In this document: positions 11,854 through 22,452 of the stretch, piece after piece | Layout of the letters: each line of letters starts with the position of its first letter | Numbering within the stretch: position 1 is the stretch's first letter | Program-made: the position numbers and the translations under genes | Notes under the pieces: generated by a model | The model's database searches: none | What the model saw: the letters and a program-made list of their open reading frames with translations, nothing else | What the model was told of the DNA's origin: nothing | From: Burkholderia sp. Ax-1719 | Lineage (GTDB): Bacteria; Pseudomonadota; Gammaproteobacteria; Burkholderiales; Burkholderiaceae | Direction: 5' to 3' | Assembly: GCF_011753055.1 (NCBI RefSeq) | Contig: NZ_VWWJ01000015.1 | Span: 1 to 64,000, forward strand | Length of the DNA stretch: 64,000 nucleotides

Positions 11854-13286
11854 TTCCGGATTCTCCACGGGGCGATTCGAATGAGCAGGAGCATACCCGG
11901 CAAAGCGAGCAGCGTGCAGGCAATGAAGTAATCGAACCAGCCGATTTTCGCGACCACGTAACCGCTGGCGGCGGACGCCAGCGTGCGCGGCACCGAGGCC
12001 AGGCTGGTGAAGAGCGCGAACTGGGTGGCCGTGTAGCGCGGGTCGGTCGTGCTGGCAATATAGGCCGTGAAAGCGGCCAGCGTGAGGCCGGTCGCGAAGG
12101 TCTCGAAGCCGTAGACGATTGCCAGCGCCACCGCGCGCGGATCGAGTGTGAGCTGGGCGCTGGCGCCAAAGACGCTCGCGATCTGCGAGGCGCCGTGGCT
12201 CACCGTCACGACGGCGTCGTAGATGAGCGCAAGCGTCGGCGAATCGGGGCCGAGCTGCGCCAGCCACGCGAAACCGAGCGTCGACACCATTTGCAGCAGG
12301 CCGAAAATCCAAAGCCCGCGCCCGATGCCGATCTTCACCAGCGCAATGCCGCCCAGAATGCCGCCCGCGAGGCTCGCGCCAAACGCGGTCATCTTGGCGA
12401 TCACGCCAATTTCAGTGCGCGAATAGCCGATATCGAGGAAGAACGACGTCGACAGCGTGGTCGCCATCGTATCGCCGAGCTTGTAGAGAAAAATGAAGGC
12501 CAGCACGAACAGCGCGGCGGCGAGACCGTCACGATTCACGAATTCGGCGAACGGCTGCACGATGGCTTCGCGCAGATTTTTGGGCGGCGCGCCGTGGACC
12601 TCAGGCTCGCTCACCACCAGCGACATCAGCATGCCGGGAATCATGAACGCCGCCGTGACGACGAACACCGTGCTCCAGGGCAGATGATCGGACAGAATCA
12701 GCGCGAGCGAACCCGGCACCAGCGCCGCGATCTTGTAAGCGTTCACGTGAACCGCGTTGCCCAGACCCTGTTCGGTGTCCTTGAGGAGTTCGCGGCGGTA
12801 AGCGTCGATCGAAATATCCTGGCTCGCGCCGAAGAAGGCCACCAGCGCCGTGAGCGCGGCCACGGTCCAGATCGACTCTTTGGGCGAGACGAAGCCGAGC
12901 GCCGCAATCGCGCCGGCCACCAGAATCTGCGTGACCAGCATCCAGCCGCGCCGGCGGCCCGGCTTCCAGCCCGGCAGGCGCGGCACGTAGCGGTCCATCA
13001 GCGGCGCCCAGACGAATTTCCACGTATAGGGAAACTGGATCAGCGCGAACAGGCCGATTTCCTTGAGATTGACGCCTTCGGAGCGCAGCCAGGCCTGCAC
13101 CAGATAGACCAGCGTGAAGAGCGGCAGCCCCGACGTAAAGCCGAGGAACACGCAGATCAGCATGTGCGTGTTCAGGTACGCGCGCCAGCCGGGGTGCTCT
13201 TCGTGTGCATTGACGTCGTGCGTGTCGTGGACGTCGTGGACGCTCGGGGCGTCGCGGGCGGGGGCCTCTTGGGGCGGTATCGGCAT
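11850..13286 (-). CDS. ampG: AmpG-family muropeptide MFS transporter
   Basis: Inner-membrane permease (478 aa) importing GlcNAc-anhydroMurNAc peptides for wall recycling, which in many bacteria also feeds the AmpR beta-lactamase signal. The AmpG signature is seen in GFTSGLPLFTLVYLVQAWLR, FPYTWKFVWAPLMDRY and GASQDISIDAYRRELL. About 12-14 membrane segments are evident. An unusual hydrophilic His/Asp-rich N-terminal extension (VHDVHDTHDVNAHEEH, about residues 16-31) precedes the first membrane segment. Its stop overlaps the GTG start of the M48 protease by 4 bases. Confidence 0.92.
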   Translation of the reverse strand: MPIPPQEAPARDAPSVHDVHDTHDVNAHEEHPGWRAYLNTHMLICVFLGFTSGLPLFTLVYLVQAWLRSEGVNLKEIGLFALIQFPYTWKFVWAPLMDRYVPRLPGWKPGRRRGWMLVTQILVAGAIAALGFVSPKESIWTVAALTALVAFFGASQDISIDAYRRELLKDTEQGLGNAVHVNAYKIAALVPGSLALILSDHLPWSTVFVVTAAFMIPGMLMSLVVSEPEVHGAPPKNLREAIVQPFAEFVNRDGLAAALFVLAFIFLYKLGDTMATTLSTSFFLDIGYSRTEIGVIAKMTAFGASLAGGILGGIALVKIGIGRGLWIFGLLQMVSTLGFAWLAQLGPDSPTLALIYDAVVTVSHGASQIASVFGASAQLTLDPRAVALAIVYGFETFATGLTLAAFTAYIASTTDPRYTATQFALFTSLASVPRTLASAASGYVVAKIGWFDYFIACTLLALPGMLLLIRIAPWRIRK

Positions 13287-13355
13287 GTCGTCGGGTAGCG
13301 GCGGCGCGGTGTAACTATATGGAGTGGTGCAAAACGCGCGTCGCCGGTCCCGGCG

Positions 13356-13964
13356 TCAGCGTTTCTTCACGCGATAGACCGCAAGACTACCACGCCAGTT
13401 CACACCCCATCGAACGGTCTGGCCCCCATGCAGCACGGCGCGGTCGAGAATTTCGATGCCGACTTCGGGCGCGAGCGCCTCGAAATCCTTCACCGTGAGC
13501 ACACGCACGTTCGGCGTGTTGTGCCACTGGTAAGGCAGCGATTTCGACACCGGCATGCGGCCCTTGAGCACCGAAAGCCGATGTGGCCAGTAGCCGAAGT
13601 TCGGGAACGAGACGATGCATTCCTTGCCCACGCGCGCCGTCTCGCGCAGGATCGCGGCGGTCTGGTGGATGGTCTGAAGCGTCTGCGAGAGGATCGCGAA
13701 GTCGAAGCTGCCGTCTTCAAAGAGGCGCAGGCCGTCTTCCAGATTCTGCTGAATCACGTTGATGCCGCTTTTCACCGAGGCGAGCACGCCCGCGTCGTTA
13801 ATCTCGATGCCGTAGCCCGAGCATTCGAGTTCTTCGGTGAGCAGGGAAAGCAGCGAGCCATCGCCGCAACCGAGGTCGAGCACCTTGGAGCGCGGCTCGA
13901 TCCAGCGCGCGATGGTGCGGAAGTCGGGACGGGCGGAAAGACTGTCGAATGCGCTCTGGTTCAT
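13356..13964 (-). CDS. metW: Methionine biosynthesis protein MetW
   Basis: SAM-dependent methyltransferase-fold protein (202 aa) found with metX in beta-, gamma- and alphaproteobacteria and needed, in studied species, for full MetX activity. Motif I is [20 protein letters not shown] and [13 protein letters not shown] are typical of MetW. The ATG at 13964 overlaps the metX stop by four bases (ATGA), so the two are coupled and share the upstream riboswitch control. Confidence 0.95.
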   Translation of the reverse strand: MNQSAFDSLSARPDFRTIARWIEPRSKVLDLGCGDGSLLSLLTEELECSGYGIEINDAGVLASVKSGINVIQQNLEDGLRLFEDGSFDFAILSQTLQTIHQTAAILRETARVGKECIVSFPNFGYWPHRLSVLKGRMPVSKSLPYQWHNTPNVRVLTVKDFEALAPEVGIEILDRAVLHGGQTVRWGVNWRGSLAVYRVKKR

Positions 13965-15106
13965 GCGCCCACCTCTGCGGCAATGCGTTCGTAATAGGCG
14001 CGCACCACGTTGTGATAGCGCGCGTCGTCGAGCAGGAAAGCGTCGTGGCCGTGCGGCGCGTCGATCTCGGCGTAAGTCACCTGACGCTTGTGATCGAGCA
14101 GCGCCTTCACCAGCTCGCGCGAGCGCGCGGGCGCGAAACGCCAGTCGGTCGCGAAGCTCGCCACCAGATACTTCGCCTTGGTGTGCGCGAGCGCGCGCGT
14201 GAGATCGCCGTCGAAATCCTTGGCGGGATCGAAGTAGTCGAGCGCGCGCGTAATCAGCAGATAGGTATTGGCGTCGAAGTAATCGGCGAACTTGTCGCCC
14301 TGATAGCGCAGATACGACTCCACCTCGAATTCCACGTCGAAGTTGAAGTTGTAGGCGTCTTCGGCGCCTTCCGCGCGGCGCAGCGCCCGGCCGAATTTTT
14401 CGGCCATGTCGTCGTCGGACAAATAGGTGATGTGACCGATCATGCGCGCCACGCGCAGCCCGCGTTTGGGCTTCACGTTGTGCGCGTAGTAGTCGCCGCC
14501 GTGGAAGTCCGGATCGGACAGGATCGACGAGCGCGCCACTTCGTTGAACGCAATGTTTTGCGCCGACAGTTTGGGCGTCGAAGCCACCACGATGCAATGG
14601 CCCAGACGATCGGGATAGCGCAGGCTCCACGCCAGCGCCTGCATGCCGCCGAGGCTGCCGCCCATCACCGCCGCGAATTTTTCGATGCCGAAGCGGTCGG
14701 CCACGCGCGCCTGCGCGTCCACCCAGTCTTCCACTGTCACGACCGGGAATTTCGCGCCCCACGGCTTGCCGGTGGCGGGATCGATGCTCATCGGGCCGGT
14801 CGAGCCGAAGCACGAACCCAGATTGTTCACGCCGATCACGAAGAAGCGGTTGGTGTCGAGCGGCTTGCCCGGACCGACCATGTTGTCCCACCAGCCGACG
14901 TCTTTGGGGTTGTCCGCGTAGACGCCCGCGACGTGGTGCGACGCGTTGAGCGCGTGACAGACGAGCACCGCGTTGCTGCGTGCGGCATTGAGCGTGCCGT
15001 AGGTCTCGACCACGAGGTCGTAACCGGCCAGCGCCGTGCCGTTCTGCAGTTGCAGAGGCTCGTCGAAATGCAGTGTTTGAGGAGCGACGATGCCGATCGA
15101 TTCCAT
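13961..15106 (-). CDS. metX: Homoserine O-acyltransferase MetX
   Basis: Alpha/beta-hydrolase-fold acyltransferase (381 aa) that activates homoserine for methionine synthesis. The nucleophile elbow is [10 protein letters not shown] and the C-terminal His lies in [11 protein letters not shown]. Proteobacterial MetX proteins can use acetyl- or succinyl-CoA; the sequence here does not decide it with certainty. The start at 15106 has a GGCGG ribosome site 5 bases upstream that can be base-paired by leader RNA (see the SAM-II element). First gene of metXW. Confidence 0.95.
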   Translation of the reverse strand: MESIGIVAPQTLHFDEPLQLQNGTALAGYDLVVETYGTLNAARSNAVLVCHALNASHHVAGVYADNPKDVGWWDNMVGPGKPLDTNRFFVIGVNNLGSCFGSTGPMSIDPATGKPWGAKFPVVTVEDWVDAQARVADRFGIEKFAAVMGGSLGGMQALAWSLRYPDRLGHCIVVASTPKLSAQNIAFNEVARSSILSDPDFHGGDYYAHNVKPKRGLRVARMIGHITYLSDDDMAEKFGRALRRAEGAEDAYNFNFDVEFEVESYLRYQGDKFADYFDANTYLLITRALDYFDPAKDFDGDLTRALAHTKAKYLVASFATDWRFAPARSRELVKALLDHKRQVTYAEIDAPHGHDAFLLDDARYHNVVRAYYERIAAEVGA

Positions 15107-15111
15107 TCGTT

Positions 15112-15138
15112 CCGCCTGTGTTGATTCGGGCGGCTAAA
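15112..15138 (-). promoter_or_regulatory. Expression platform of the metX leader (anti-SD versus SAM-II core)
   Basis: Read on the minus strand, TTTAGCCGCCC at 15138-15128 can pair either with GCGGCTAAA in the SAM-II core (15197-15189, nine perfect pairs) or, through CCGCC at 15133-15129, with the metX ribosome site GGCGG at 15116-15112. The two pairings use the same bases and exclude each other. With the core held by SAM the ribosome site would be masked, and without SAM it would be free. The base complementarity is seen directly; the switching is inferred. Confidence 0.6.
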
Positions 15139-15184
15139 CGGTGTCGGCGAGCGCGGAGTGCGAAAGAGTTGGCGCAGCTGACGA

Positions 15185-15239
15185 CCTCTTTAGCCGCATT
15201 TATATCGAACTCCGCAGGACCCATCCCACGAAGTTCACG
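15185..15239 (-). ncRNA. SAM-II (SAM_alpha) riboswitch, metX leader
   Basis: On the minus strand a 6-8 bp stem (GAACTTCG at 15236-15229 with CGGAGTTC at 15214-15207) is followed by GATATAAATGCGGCTAAAGA, which closely matches the conserved 3' half of SAM-II aptamers (AUAAAUG..GCUAAA.AGG). Loop bases CTGCG (15217-15213) can pair with TGCGG (15198-15194), as expected for the pseudoknot. The span of about 52 bases equals that of known SAM-II aptamers. It lies about 80 bases upstream of metX, a standard SAM-II target gene. Matched by eye from memory of the consensus; a covariance search would settle it. Confidence 0.75.
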
Positions 15240-15371
15240 CGCCCGCAATCGAGTCAGCAAATCGGCGCGTGGGTATTCCAAAAGGAACGCTGAGTATATC
15301 GGAAAAAGTGCAAAGCGGCCGCGTGGGCCGGTTTGGGGCGGTTTGGGCCCGCTTCGCGCCGTGTTCGCCGA

Positions 15372-16052
15372 TCAGGCGAGGATCACGCGGATCTGCTCTT
15401 CGGCGTGCTCGGCGGGCGAGCGCGTGAAGCCGCTTTGCGCGTAGCGATGCCAGCAGCCGATCACATAGCGCACCACCAGATTGGCGCGCACGGCCGGATC
15501 GTAAGCGCCTGGCGGCGGCGCATCCGCGCCGCTCTCGCGGCCTTCGGCGAGACTCAGGCGCAGGCATTGGCGCAGCGACGCCTCGATGCGGTCGAGCATC
15601 TGGTTCACGCGCTCGGCGAGGCGTTCGTGTTCGCCCACCAGCGCTTCGCAGGTCAGCACGCGCGTCATGCCGGCGTTCTTCGCGGAAAACTGGATCAGCA
15701 TGAGCGCGATCGCGCGCGCCTGGCGCAAGCCGCCCGGCTCCTTCGCGACGATCTGGTTGATGAGCGCGAACAGCGTCTGCTCGATGAAGTCGATCAAGCC
15801 TTCGTACATCTGCGCCTTGCTGGCGAAATGGCGATACAGCGCCGCCTCGGATACGCCGATCTTCGCCGCGAGCGCCGCAGTGGTGATCTTTTCGCCGCGC
15901 GGCGTTTCCAGCATCGAGGCGAGCGTCTGCAGGATGTGCACGCGGCGCTCGCCCGGCTTCGGGCGGCTGCGGCGCGGCGCGTCTTCAGGTGTCGCGGATG
16001 ATTCTGCTGCTACGACTGCGTCACGCGTTTCCAACGAATGGCTCGGCTGCAT
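15372..16052 (-). CDS. slmA: TetR-family nucleoid occlusion factor SlmA
   Basis: DNA-binding inhibitor of FtsZ assembly over the nucleoid (226 aa). After an N-terminal extension of about 30 residues come the TetR helix-turn-helix (about 35-85, with ITTAALAAKIGVSEAALYRHFASKAQMYEGLIDFIE) and the ligand/dimer domain with the SlmA-typical TRVLTCEALVGEHERLAERVNQMLDR. Downstream of the nucleotidase and argB genes in the same direction, an arrangement common in Burkholderiaceae. The 198-base spacer upstream leaves room for its own promoter. Confidence 0.9.
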   Translation of the reverse strand: MQPSHSLETRDAVVAAESSATPEDAPRRSRPKPGERRVHILQTLASMLETPRGEKITTAALAAKIGVSEAALYRHFASKAQMYEGLIDFIEQTLFALINQIVAKEPGGLRQARAIALMLIQFSAKNAGMTRVLTCEALVGEHERLAERVNQMLDRIEASLRQCLRLSLAEGRESGADAPPPGAYDPAVRANLVVRYVIGCWHRYAQSGFTRSPAEHAEEQIRVILA

Positions 16053-16250
16053 GAATGTCGCCCCTGAGTGGCCCTGAGTGCGGCTCGCGGGCTGCGGGGT
16101 TATCCGCGCGCCGTGCCGCTGGGTCTTGCCGTTTATCGTCGCTCGGGATGCGTATGGCGCATCCGGCGAATGTCGTGTCGTGCTGTATCGTGCTGTGTGG
16201 TGCGCCCGTGGTCCGTCGGGCGCGGTGCGTCGTGAGCCTTGCGCCGCGGT

Positions 16251-17045
16251 TCAGGCGCGCGGCCGGCCCCGCAACGGCGTGTGCTGCAGGCCGCGTTGCA
16301 GCGATTTTAGCGAACGAATGCGGTGATCGACATAGTGCGGCCGGCTGCAGCGCGCCAGATGCGCGGGCAGGTGGCCGGTGATCCAGACCGTGCGGATGCC
16401 CAGACGCCGGTAGCGCTTCAGATGCCCGTGCGTATCTTCGACGAGAATCGCATCCGCGAGCGACGCGCGTGCCTCGCGCAGCACGGCGCGCAGCATGCCG
16501 TGGTCGGGCTTGGCGCGCCAGCGGCCGCGCGTCTGCATGTGCTCGATCGCCACCACGCGCTCGAACAGCTGCTCGATGCCCAGCTCCGCAAGCATGGCGC
16601 GCGCGTAAGCCTCAGGCGCGTTGGTCAGCACGATCTTGCGGCCCGGCAGCGCCGCGAGCGTGCGGGCAAGGCCGCGCTCGGCGTGAACCATATTGGGCAG
16701 ATCGGGGAAGGTGTGGACGACCTTGAGAAAGTCGTGCGGATCGATCTGATGATGACGCGTGAGGCCCAGAAGCGCCGCGCCGTAGCGCTGCGTGTAACTG
16801 GTGCGCAGATGGTTGGCGACATCGCGGCTCACGCCGAGCGCGTCGATGATGTACTGCGTCATGCCCCGGTTGATCGCGGGGAAGATCGAGCGAGTGGCGC
16901 AGTGCAGCGTGTTGTCGAGATCGAACAGCCAGACCGGCGTGTGCCGGTGGGCTGCGCAGCCGCCATGCGAGCCGCGTGCGGCGTGCGGACGACGGCGAAG
17001 CGGACGGGCGGTGTTGGACATGCTGCTGGGCAAGCTGCGGTTCAT
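16251..17045 (-). CDS. Pyrimidine 5'-nucleotidase (HAD superfamily)
   Basis: HAD-type phosphatase (264 aa) that dephosphorylates pyrimidine nucleotides such as UMP, by family assignment. The nucleophile motif is FDLDNTLH (about residues 41-48), motif II is VLTNAP, and the later acidic motif is ILVEDTHGHLK. The SDT1-like family features YTQRYGAALLGL and HTFPDLPNMV are present. The Arg-rich first 35 residues are outside the domain; ATG at 17045 or 17021 could be the start. It lies between argB and slmA on the same strand. Confidence 0.87.
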   Translation of the reverse strand: MNRSLPSSMSNTARPLRRRPHAARGSHGGCAAHRHTPVWLFDLDNTLHCATRSIFPAINRGMTQYIIDALGVSRDVANHLRTSYTQRYGAALLGLTRHHQIDPHDFLKVVHTFPDLPNMVHAERGLARTLAALPGRKIVLTNAPEAYARAMLAELGIEQLFERVVAIEHMQTRGRWRAKPDHGMLRAVLREARASLADAILVEDTHGHLKRYRRLGIRTVWITGHLPAHLARCSRPHYVDHRIRSLKSLQRGLQHTPLRGRPRA

Positions 17046-17193
17046 CGTGCTGCGTTCATCGAAATGCGGTTATCGACTGCAAGCGCTGACGTCGCGCGTG
17101 GGCATGGGCCACGAATATGCGCCAGCCCGAAGCTGGCGACTGGCGGATAACGGCCGGCAGCAGCGCGAGGCCGCCGCCGGCGTGCTGCGCAGT

Positions 17194-18666
<1,473 letters not shown>

Positions 18667-20301
18667 TCAGGCCTGTTTCGCGCGATGCGCGGCGGCGAGC
18701 TTCGCCAGATCGGCGCTCATGGTGTCGAGCACCGGCTCCCATTGCCGGAACTGCGGCTGGCGATAGAGCGTGGTGTTCGGATACCACGGGCTGTCACGGC
18801 GATCCAGCAGCCAGACCCAGTGCGGGTTCACATCCAGCAACACCCACGTACGCTGACCGAGCGCGCCCGCCAGATGCGCCGCCGACGTACACACCGAAAT
18901 CACCAGATCGAGCGCGTCGATAAAGGCGGCGGTGTCGTCGAAGCTCTGCCACTCCTCGCTGAAGTCGACCACGTCGAAGCCCGCTTTGCGCGCGGCTTCG
19001 ATATCGGCGGTAGCGCCCGGTTGCAGCGAGTAGAACACCACGTTGTCGATACCGCCGAAATGCCGCGCGTAGCGCTCCAGCCCGACGCGCCGGAACGGAT
19101 TGCGTTTGTGCGTGAGGCTGCCCGTCCAGGTCAGTCCCACCTTCAGGCGTGTTTCGCCCGCGAGGCGCGCGCGCCAGCGGTCGGCCGCCGACGGTTCGGA
19201 GGCCAGGTAGCGCGTGGGGCCGGGAATCGTGTTTTCGCGTGTGCCGAAGAACGCGGGCAGGCTGACGAGCGAAATCTCGTAGTCGAACGGCGGCAGCGCC
19301 TCGACCGGGCCGCCCGCCGTGTACAGGTCGTAGTGGCCATGCAGGCTGCGCGCGAGCAGCGCGCCCATCTGCGGGAACGAATTCCAGACGAGCCGGCCGC
19401 CTTCGCGGCGAACGCGTTCGGCAAGCATCGGGATATAGCGGCTGAACTGCAGCAGATCGCCCATGCCCTGTTCGCCCCACACCAGCAGCGTGCGGCCCGC
19501 GAGCGGCTCGCCATGCCATTCGGGCCTGGGAAACACGGGGCGGCCCGACGCGAGTTCGCTCGATCCTTGCCAGCGCAACTCGTGATCGGCCCAGCCATCG
19601 GCGAAGTTGCCGCGCAGCAGCCGGGTCATCGACAGGTTCACGCGTGTCGTGGCGTCGTTGGGGGCATACTGGCAGGCGGCGCGGGCCGCGCGCTCGGCTT
19701 CGTCCCAGAGCTGCGCTTCCTTGCAGGCCATCGAATAGTTGTTGAGGGCGAGCGGGCTTTGCGGCGCGAGCGCAAGGGCTCGGCGGCTTGCTTCCAGCGG
19801 ACGTTCGACGTCGGCTTCGTCGGCGCGCAGGCGCGCGAGATTGATCCACGCGTTGGCGTCATCGGGTTTCGCCTCGACGCATTCACGGAGCAGAACCGCG
19901 ACTTCATCGCCATTCGAATTGATCTGCATCAAGGCCGTCGCAAGATTGTTGCGCAGATTTGGAAACGTTCGATCGATGGCGAGTGCACGGCGGTAAGGTG
20001 CTACGGCGTCGGCGTGGCGGTTCGCGAATTGCAGTGCGAGGCCCGCCGCGAACCAGGCTGCGGTACGTTGCGGTTCGAGTTGCGCGATGGCGGCGCAAAG
20101 CCGGATGGCTTCCTTCGCGAACGCGGGTTGCTGGGCGCGCGCGGCGGTCAACATGAGTGCGTCGTCGCTGATTGCGCGCAGTGCGGTTCGCGTGGCGTCC
20201 AGCAGGGTGTCTGCCGATGACATATCGCCGCAGGCGGCATCGACAAAATCGAGAAAGAGATCTCGCGCCTTCTGCACGGGATCGAGCGTAACGGAAGTCA
20301 T
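18667..20301 (-). CDS. TPR-repeat protein fused to a glycosyltransferase-like domain
   Basis: 544 aa. Residues about 60-230 hold several tetratricopeptide units (AAWFAAGLALQFANRHADAVAPYRRALAI; ANAWINLARLRADEADVE; ALNNYSMACKEAQLWDEAERAARAA). Residues about 265-535 resemble a GT-B fold of the heptosyltransferase/GT9-like type often fused to TPRs (LLVWGEQGMGDLLQFSRYIPML; LKVGLTWTGS; DLVISVCTSAAHLAGALGQRTWVLL). Related proteins sit in flagellin or surface-glycan loci, but no such genes are nearby, so the acceptor is unknown. Divergent from regB with 116 bases between. Confidence 0.85.
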   Translation of the reverse strand: MTSVTLDPVQKARDLFLDFVDAACGDMSSADTLLDATRTALRAISDDALMLTAARAQQPAFAKEAIRLCAAIAQLEPQRTAAWFAAGLALQFANRHADAVAPYRRALAIDRTFPNLRNNLATALMQINSNGDEVAVLLRECVEAKPDDANAWINLARLRADEADVERPLEASRRALALAPQSPLALNNYSMACKEAQLWDEAERAARAACQYAPNDATTRVNLSMTRLLRGNFADGWADHELRWQGSSELASGRPVFPRPEWHGEPLAGRTLLVWGEQGMGDLLQFSRYIPMLAERVRREGGRLVWNSFPQMGALLARSLHGHYDLYTAGGPVEALPPFDYEISLVSLPAFFGTRENTIPGPTRYLASEPSAADRWRARLAGETRLKVGLTWTGSLTHKRNPFRRVGLERYARHFGGIDNVVFYSLQPGATADIEAARKAGFDVVDFSEEWQSFDDTAAFIDALDLVISVCTSAAHLAGALGQRTWVLLDVNPHWVWLLDRRDSPWYPNTTLYRQPQFRQWEPVLDTMSADLAKLAAAHRAKQA

Positions 20302-20417
20302 CTGCTGCCTGCCTTATCAGAATGAGTCGTCGCGTTTGTAGGCGACGGATGTCAGATATTGGAACAGAGCATTTCAAGACAATGAATAAGACAAGTCCGA
20401 ACAGGTAAACTGACGCC

Positions 20418-21770
20418 ATGCATCGCATAACTGTCAGTGCCCGCGTCAATCTCAGCCATGTGTTCTGGCTGCGCAGCCTCGCCATCATCGGCCAGCTGTG
20501 CACGATTGCGTTCGTGCAATTCTTCTTCGGCGTGCAATTGCCGCTGCCCGCCATGCTGTTCGTGATCGCCCTCGAAGTGGCGTTCAACGGCGTCACCTGG
20601 CTGCGTGTCACGCAGGACCGTCCCGAGTCCGATCTCGAACTGTTCGGTCAACTATGGGTCGATCTGGGCGCGCTCTCCGCGCTGCTATTTCTATCGGGCG
20701 GCACGACCAATCCCTTCGTTTCGCTCTATCTGCCGTCGCTGGCCATCGCGGCCGCCGTGCTGCCCTGGTATCTCACGGCATGGCTCGCGTGCTTCGCCGT
20801 GATCTGCTACGTGCTGCTCGGCTTCGACAACGTTCCGCTCAATCTCGACAATCCCGCCAACCTGTTCGATTACTACCGTGCGGGCATGTGGGTGAACTTC
20901 ATGGTGAGCGTGGCGCTGATCGTGTGGTTCGTGGCGCGCATGTCGCGCGCGCTGCGCCAGCGCGAAAACGCGCTCGCCGACGCACAGCAGCGCCTGTTGC
21001 GCGACGAACGCGCAGTGGCGCTGGGCGTGCAGGCGGCCACCGTCGCCCATGAAATCGGCACGCCGCTCTCCAGCATCGCCATGCTGACCGAAGAGCTGCG
21101 CGACATCGCCCGCAGCGATAAGGGCCTCGAACCGTATTCCGCCGACCTCGAATTGCTCGACAAGCAGATCACGCTGTGCACCTCGGCGCTGGCGCGGCTG
21201 AGGAGCCGCGCGTCGTCCACGGGCAGCCGTCAGGCGGTGAGCGAATGGCTCGGGCCGTTCGTCGAGCAATGGCGTCTGCGTCATCCGCATGTGAATTTCG
21301 AACTGCCTGGCAATGCGCCCGAAGGCCTGTTCCTCGACGACACTGTGGCGGTCGGACAGATCCTCACCATCCTGCTCGACAACGCCGCGCGCGCGAGCCG
21401 CGACTTTGTGACGCTGCGCGCGACGCCGCTGCCAGGGTATATCGATTTCGAAGTGTGCGATGCGGGCCCCGGCATCCCGCCGTCTTTGCGCACGTCGCTG
21501 GGCGCCGCGCCCGTGGACAGCACCCAGGGCGGTCATGGCGTGGGGCTCTATCTGGCGTTTTCGTCGGCGGCGCGTCTGGGCGGATCGATCGATCTCACCG
21601 ACGCTCCCGCACAAGGCAGCAAGGGCGCAGCAAGCCTCGAAGGCGGCGCGGGCCGTCCGCGCAAGGCGCGCGGCACGCGTGCGGTGCTGCGCGTGCCGGT
21701 GACAGAAGGGCAAGTGGGCGAAGCGAGCCCGGCCGCTGGTTCGCGCAACGGCGCGGCAGCGGCACTTTAA
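20418..21770 (+). CDS. regB: RegB/PrrB-family redox sensor histidine kinase
   Basis: Membrane sensor kinase (450 aa) with about six N-terminal membrane segments (to residue about 180). The quinone-site heptad GGTTNPF is at 94-100. The H-box is VAHEIGTPLSSIAML with the phosphorylated His211, followed by Cys254 in DKQITLC, which lies where the redox-active Cys of RegB is expected. The ATPase part has LLDNAARAS and a G-box (DAGPGIPP); the C-terminal region contains a low-complexity insert (about 397-420) between G2 and the end. It probably controls redox- or respiration-linked genes with the downstream regulator. Confidence 0.9.
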   Translation: MHRITVSARVNLSHVFWLRSLAIIGQLCTIAFVQFFFGVQLPLPAMLFVIALEVAFNGVTWLRVTQDRPESDLELFGQLWVDLGALSALLFLSGGTTNPFVSLYLPSLAIAAAVLPWYLTAWLACFAVICYVLLGFDNVPLNLDNPANLFDYYRAGMWVNFMVSVALIVWFVARMSRALRQRENALADAQQRLLRDERAVALGVQAATVAHEIGTPLSSIAMLTEELRDIARSDKGLEPYSADLELLDKQITLCTSALARLRSRASSTGSRQAVSEWLGPFVEQWRLRHPHVNFELPGNAPEGLFLDDTVAVGQILTILLDNAARASRDFVTLRATPLPGYIDFEVCDAGPGIPPSLRTSLGAAPVDSTQGGHGVGLYLAFSSAARLGGSIDLTDAPAQGSKGAASLEGGAGRPRKARGTRAVLRVPVTEGQVGEASPAAGSRNGAAAAL

Positions 21771-21873
21771 GACAGGGGATCAGGTATGGCGCGATCCGGT
21801 GGGCAATGAAGCGATCCACCACGCGGCTCGACCTGATCAAAACGGAACATCGGTGCAACACGGAGAAAGTGGC

Positions 21874-22416
21874 ATGAGCGATATGAATTTTCTGGTGATC
21901 GACGACGACGAAGTCTTCTCCGACATCCTCGCGCGCGGTCTCACGCGGCGCGGCTACCAGGTGCAGCAGGCGCACAATGCCGAGGAAGCGATCCGCTTCG
22001 CTAACCAGCAAAAGTTCGGGCAGATCACGGTCGACCTGCATCTGGGCAACGACTCGGGCCTCACGCTGATCGCGCCGCTGCGCGATCTTCAGCCCGACGC
22101 ACGCATGCTCGTGCTGACCGGCTACGCGAGCATCGCCACGGCGGTGCAGGCGGTCAAGGACGGCGCGGACAACTATCTGGCCAAGCCCGCCAATGTGGAA
22201 ATGATCCTCACGTCGCTGCAAGGCGACGCCAGTTCGCTGCAGGCGGAAGCCGCCATCGAGCATCCCGCGCCGCTGTCGGTTGCGCGTCTCGAATGGGAGC
22301 ATATCCAGCGCGTGCTGTCCGAGCACGGTGGCAATATTTCGGCCACCGCGCGCGCGCTCAACATGCACCGCCGCACGCTGCAGCGCAAGCTCGCCAAGCG
22401 CCCAGTCAAGCAGTGA
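21874..22416 (+). CDS. regA: RegA/PrrA/ActR-family response regulator
   Basis: 180-residue partner of the upstream kinase. The receiver domain (1-120) has the acidic pocket FLVIDDDEVF, a phosphoacceptor Asp in ITVDLHLGNDSG and Lys in LAKPANV. After a short linker comes a Fis-type HTH (about 135-178: WEHIQRVLSEHGGNISATARALNMHRRTLQRKL), the near-invariant RegA DNA-binding helix. ATG at 21874 is preceded by GGAGAAAG. Starts 103 bases after regB and is followed by a strong terminator. Confidence 0.93.
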   Translation: MSDMNFLVIDDDEVFSDILARGLTRRGYQVQQAHNAEEAIRFANQQKFGQITVDLHLGNDSGLTLIAPLRDLQPDARMLVLTGYASIATAVQAVKDGADNYLAKPANVEMILTSLQGDASSLQAEAAIEHPAPLSVARLEWEHIQRVLSEHGGNISATARALNMHRRTLQRKLAKRPVKQ

Positions 22417-22452
22417 GCGTGGCCTTCGCGCGACGACTTCAGTGCCGCAATG

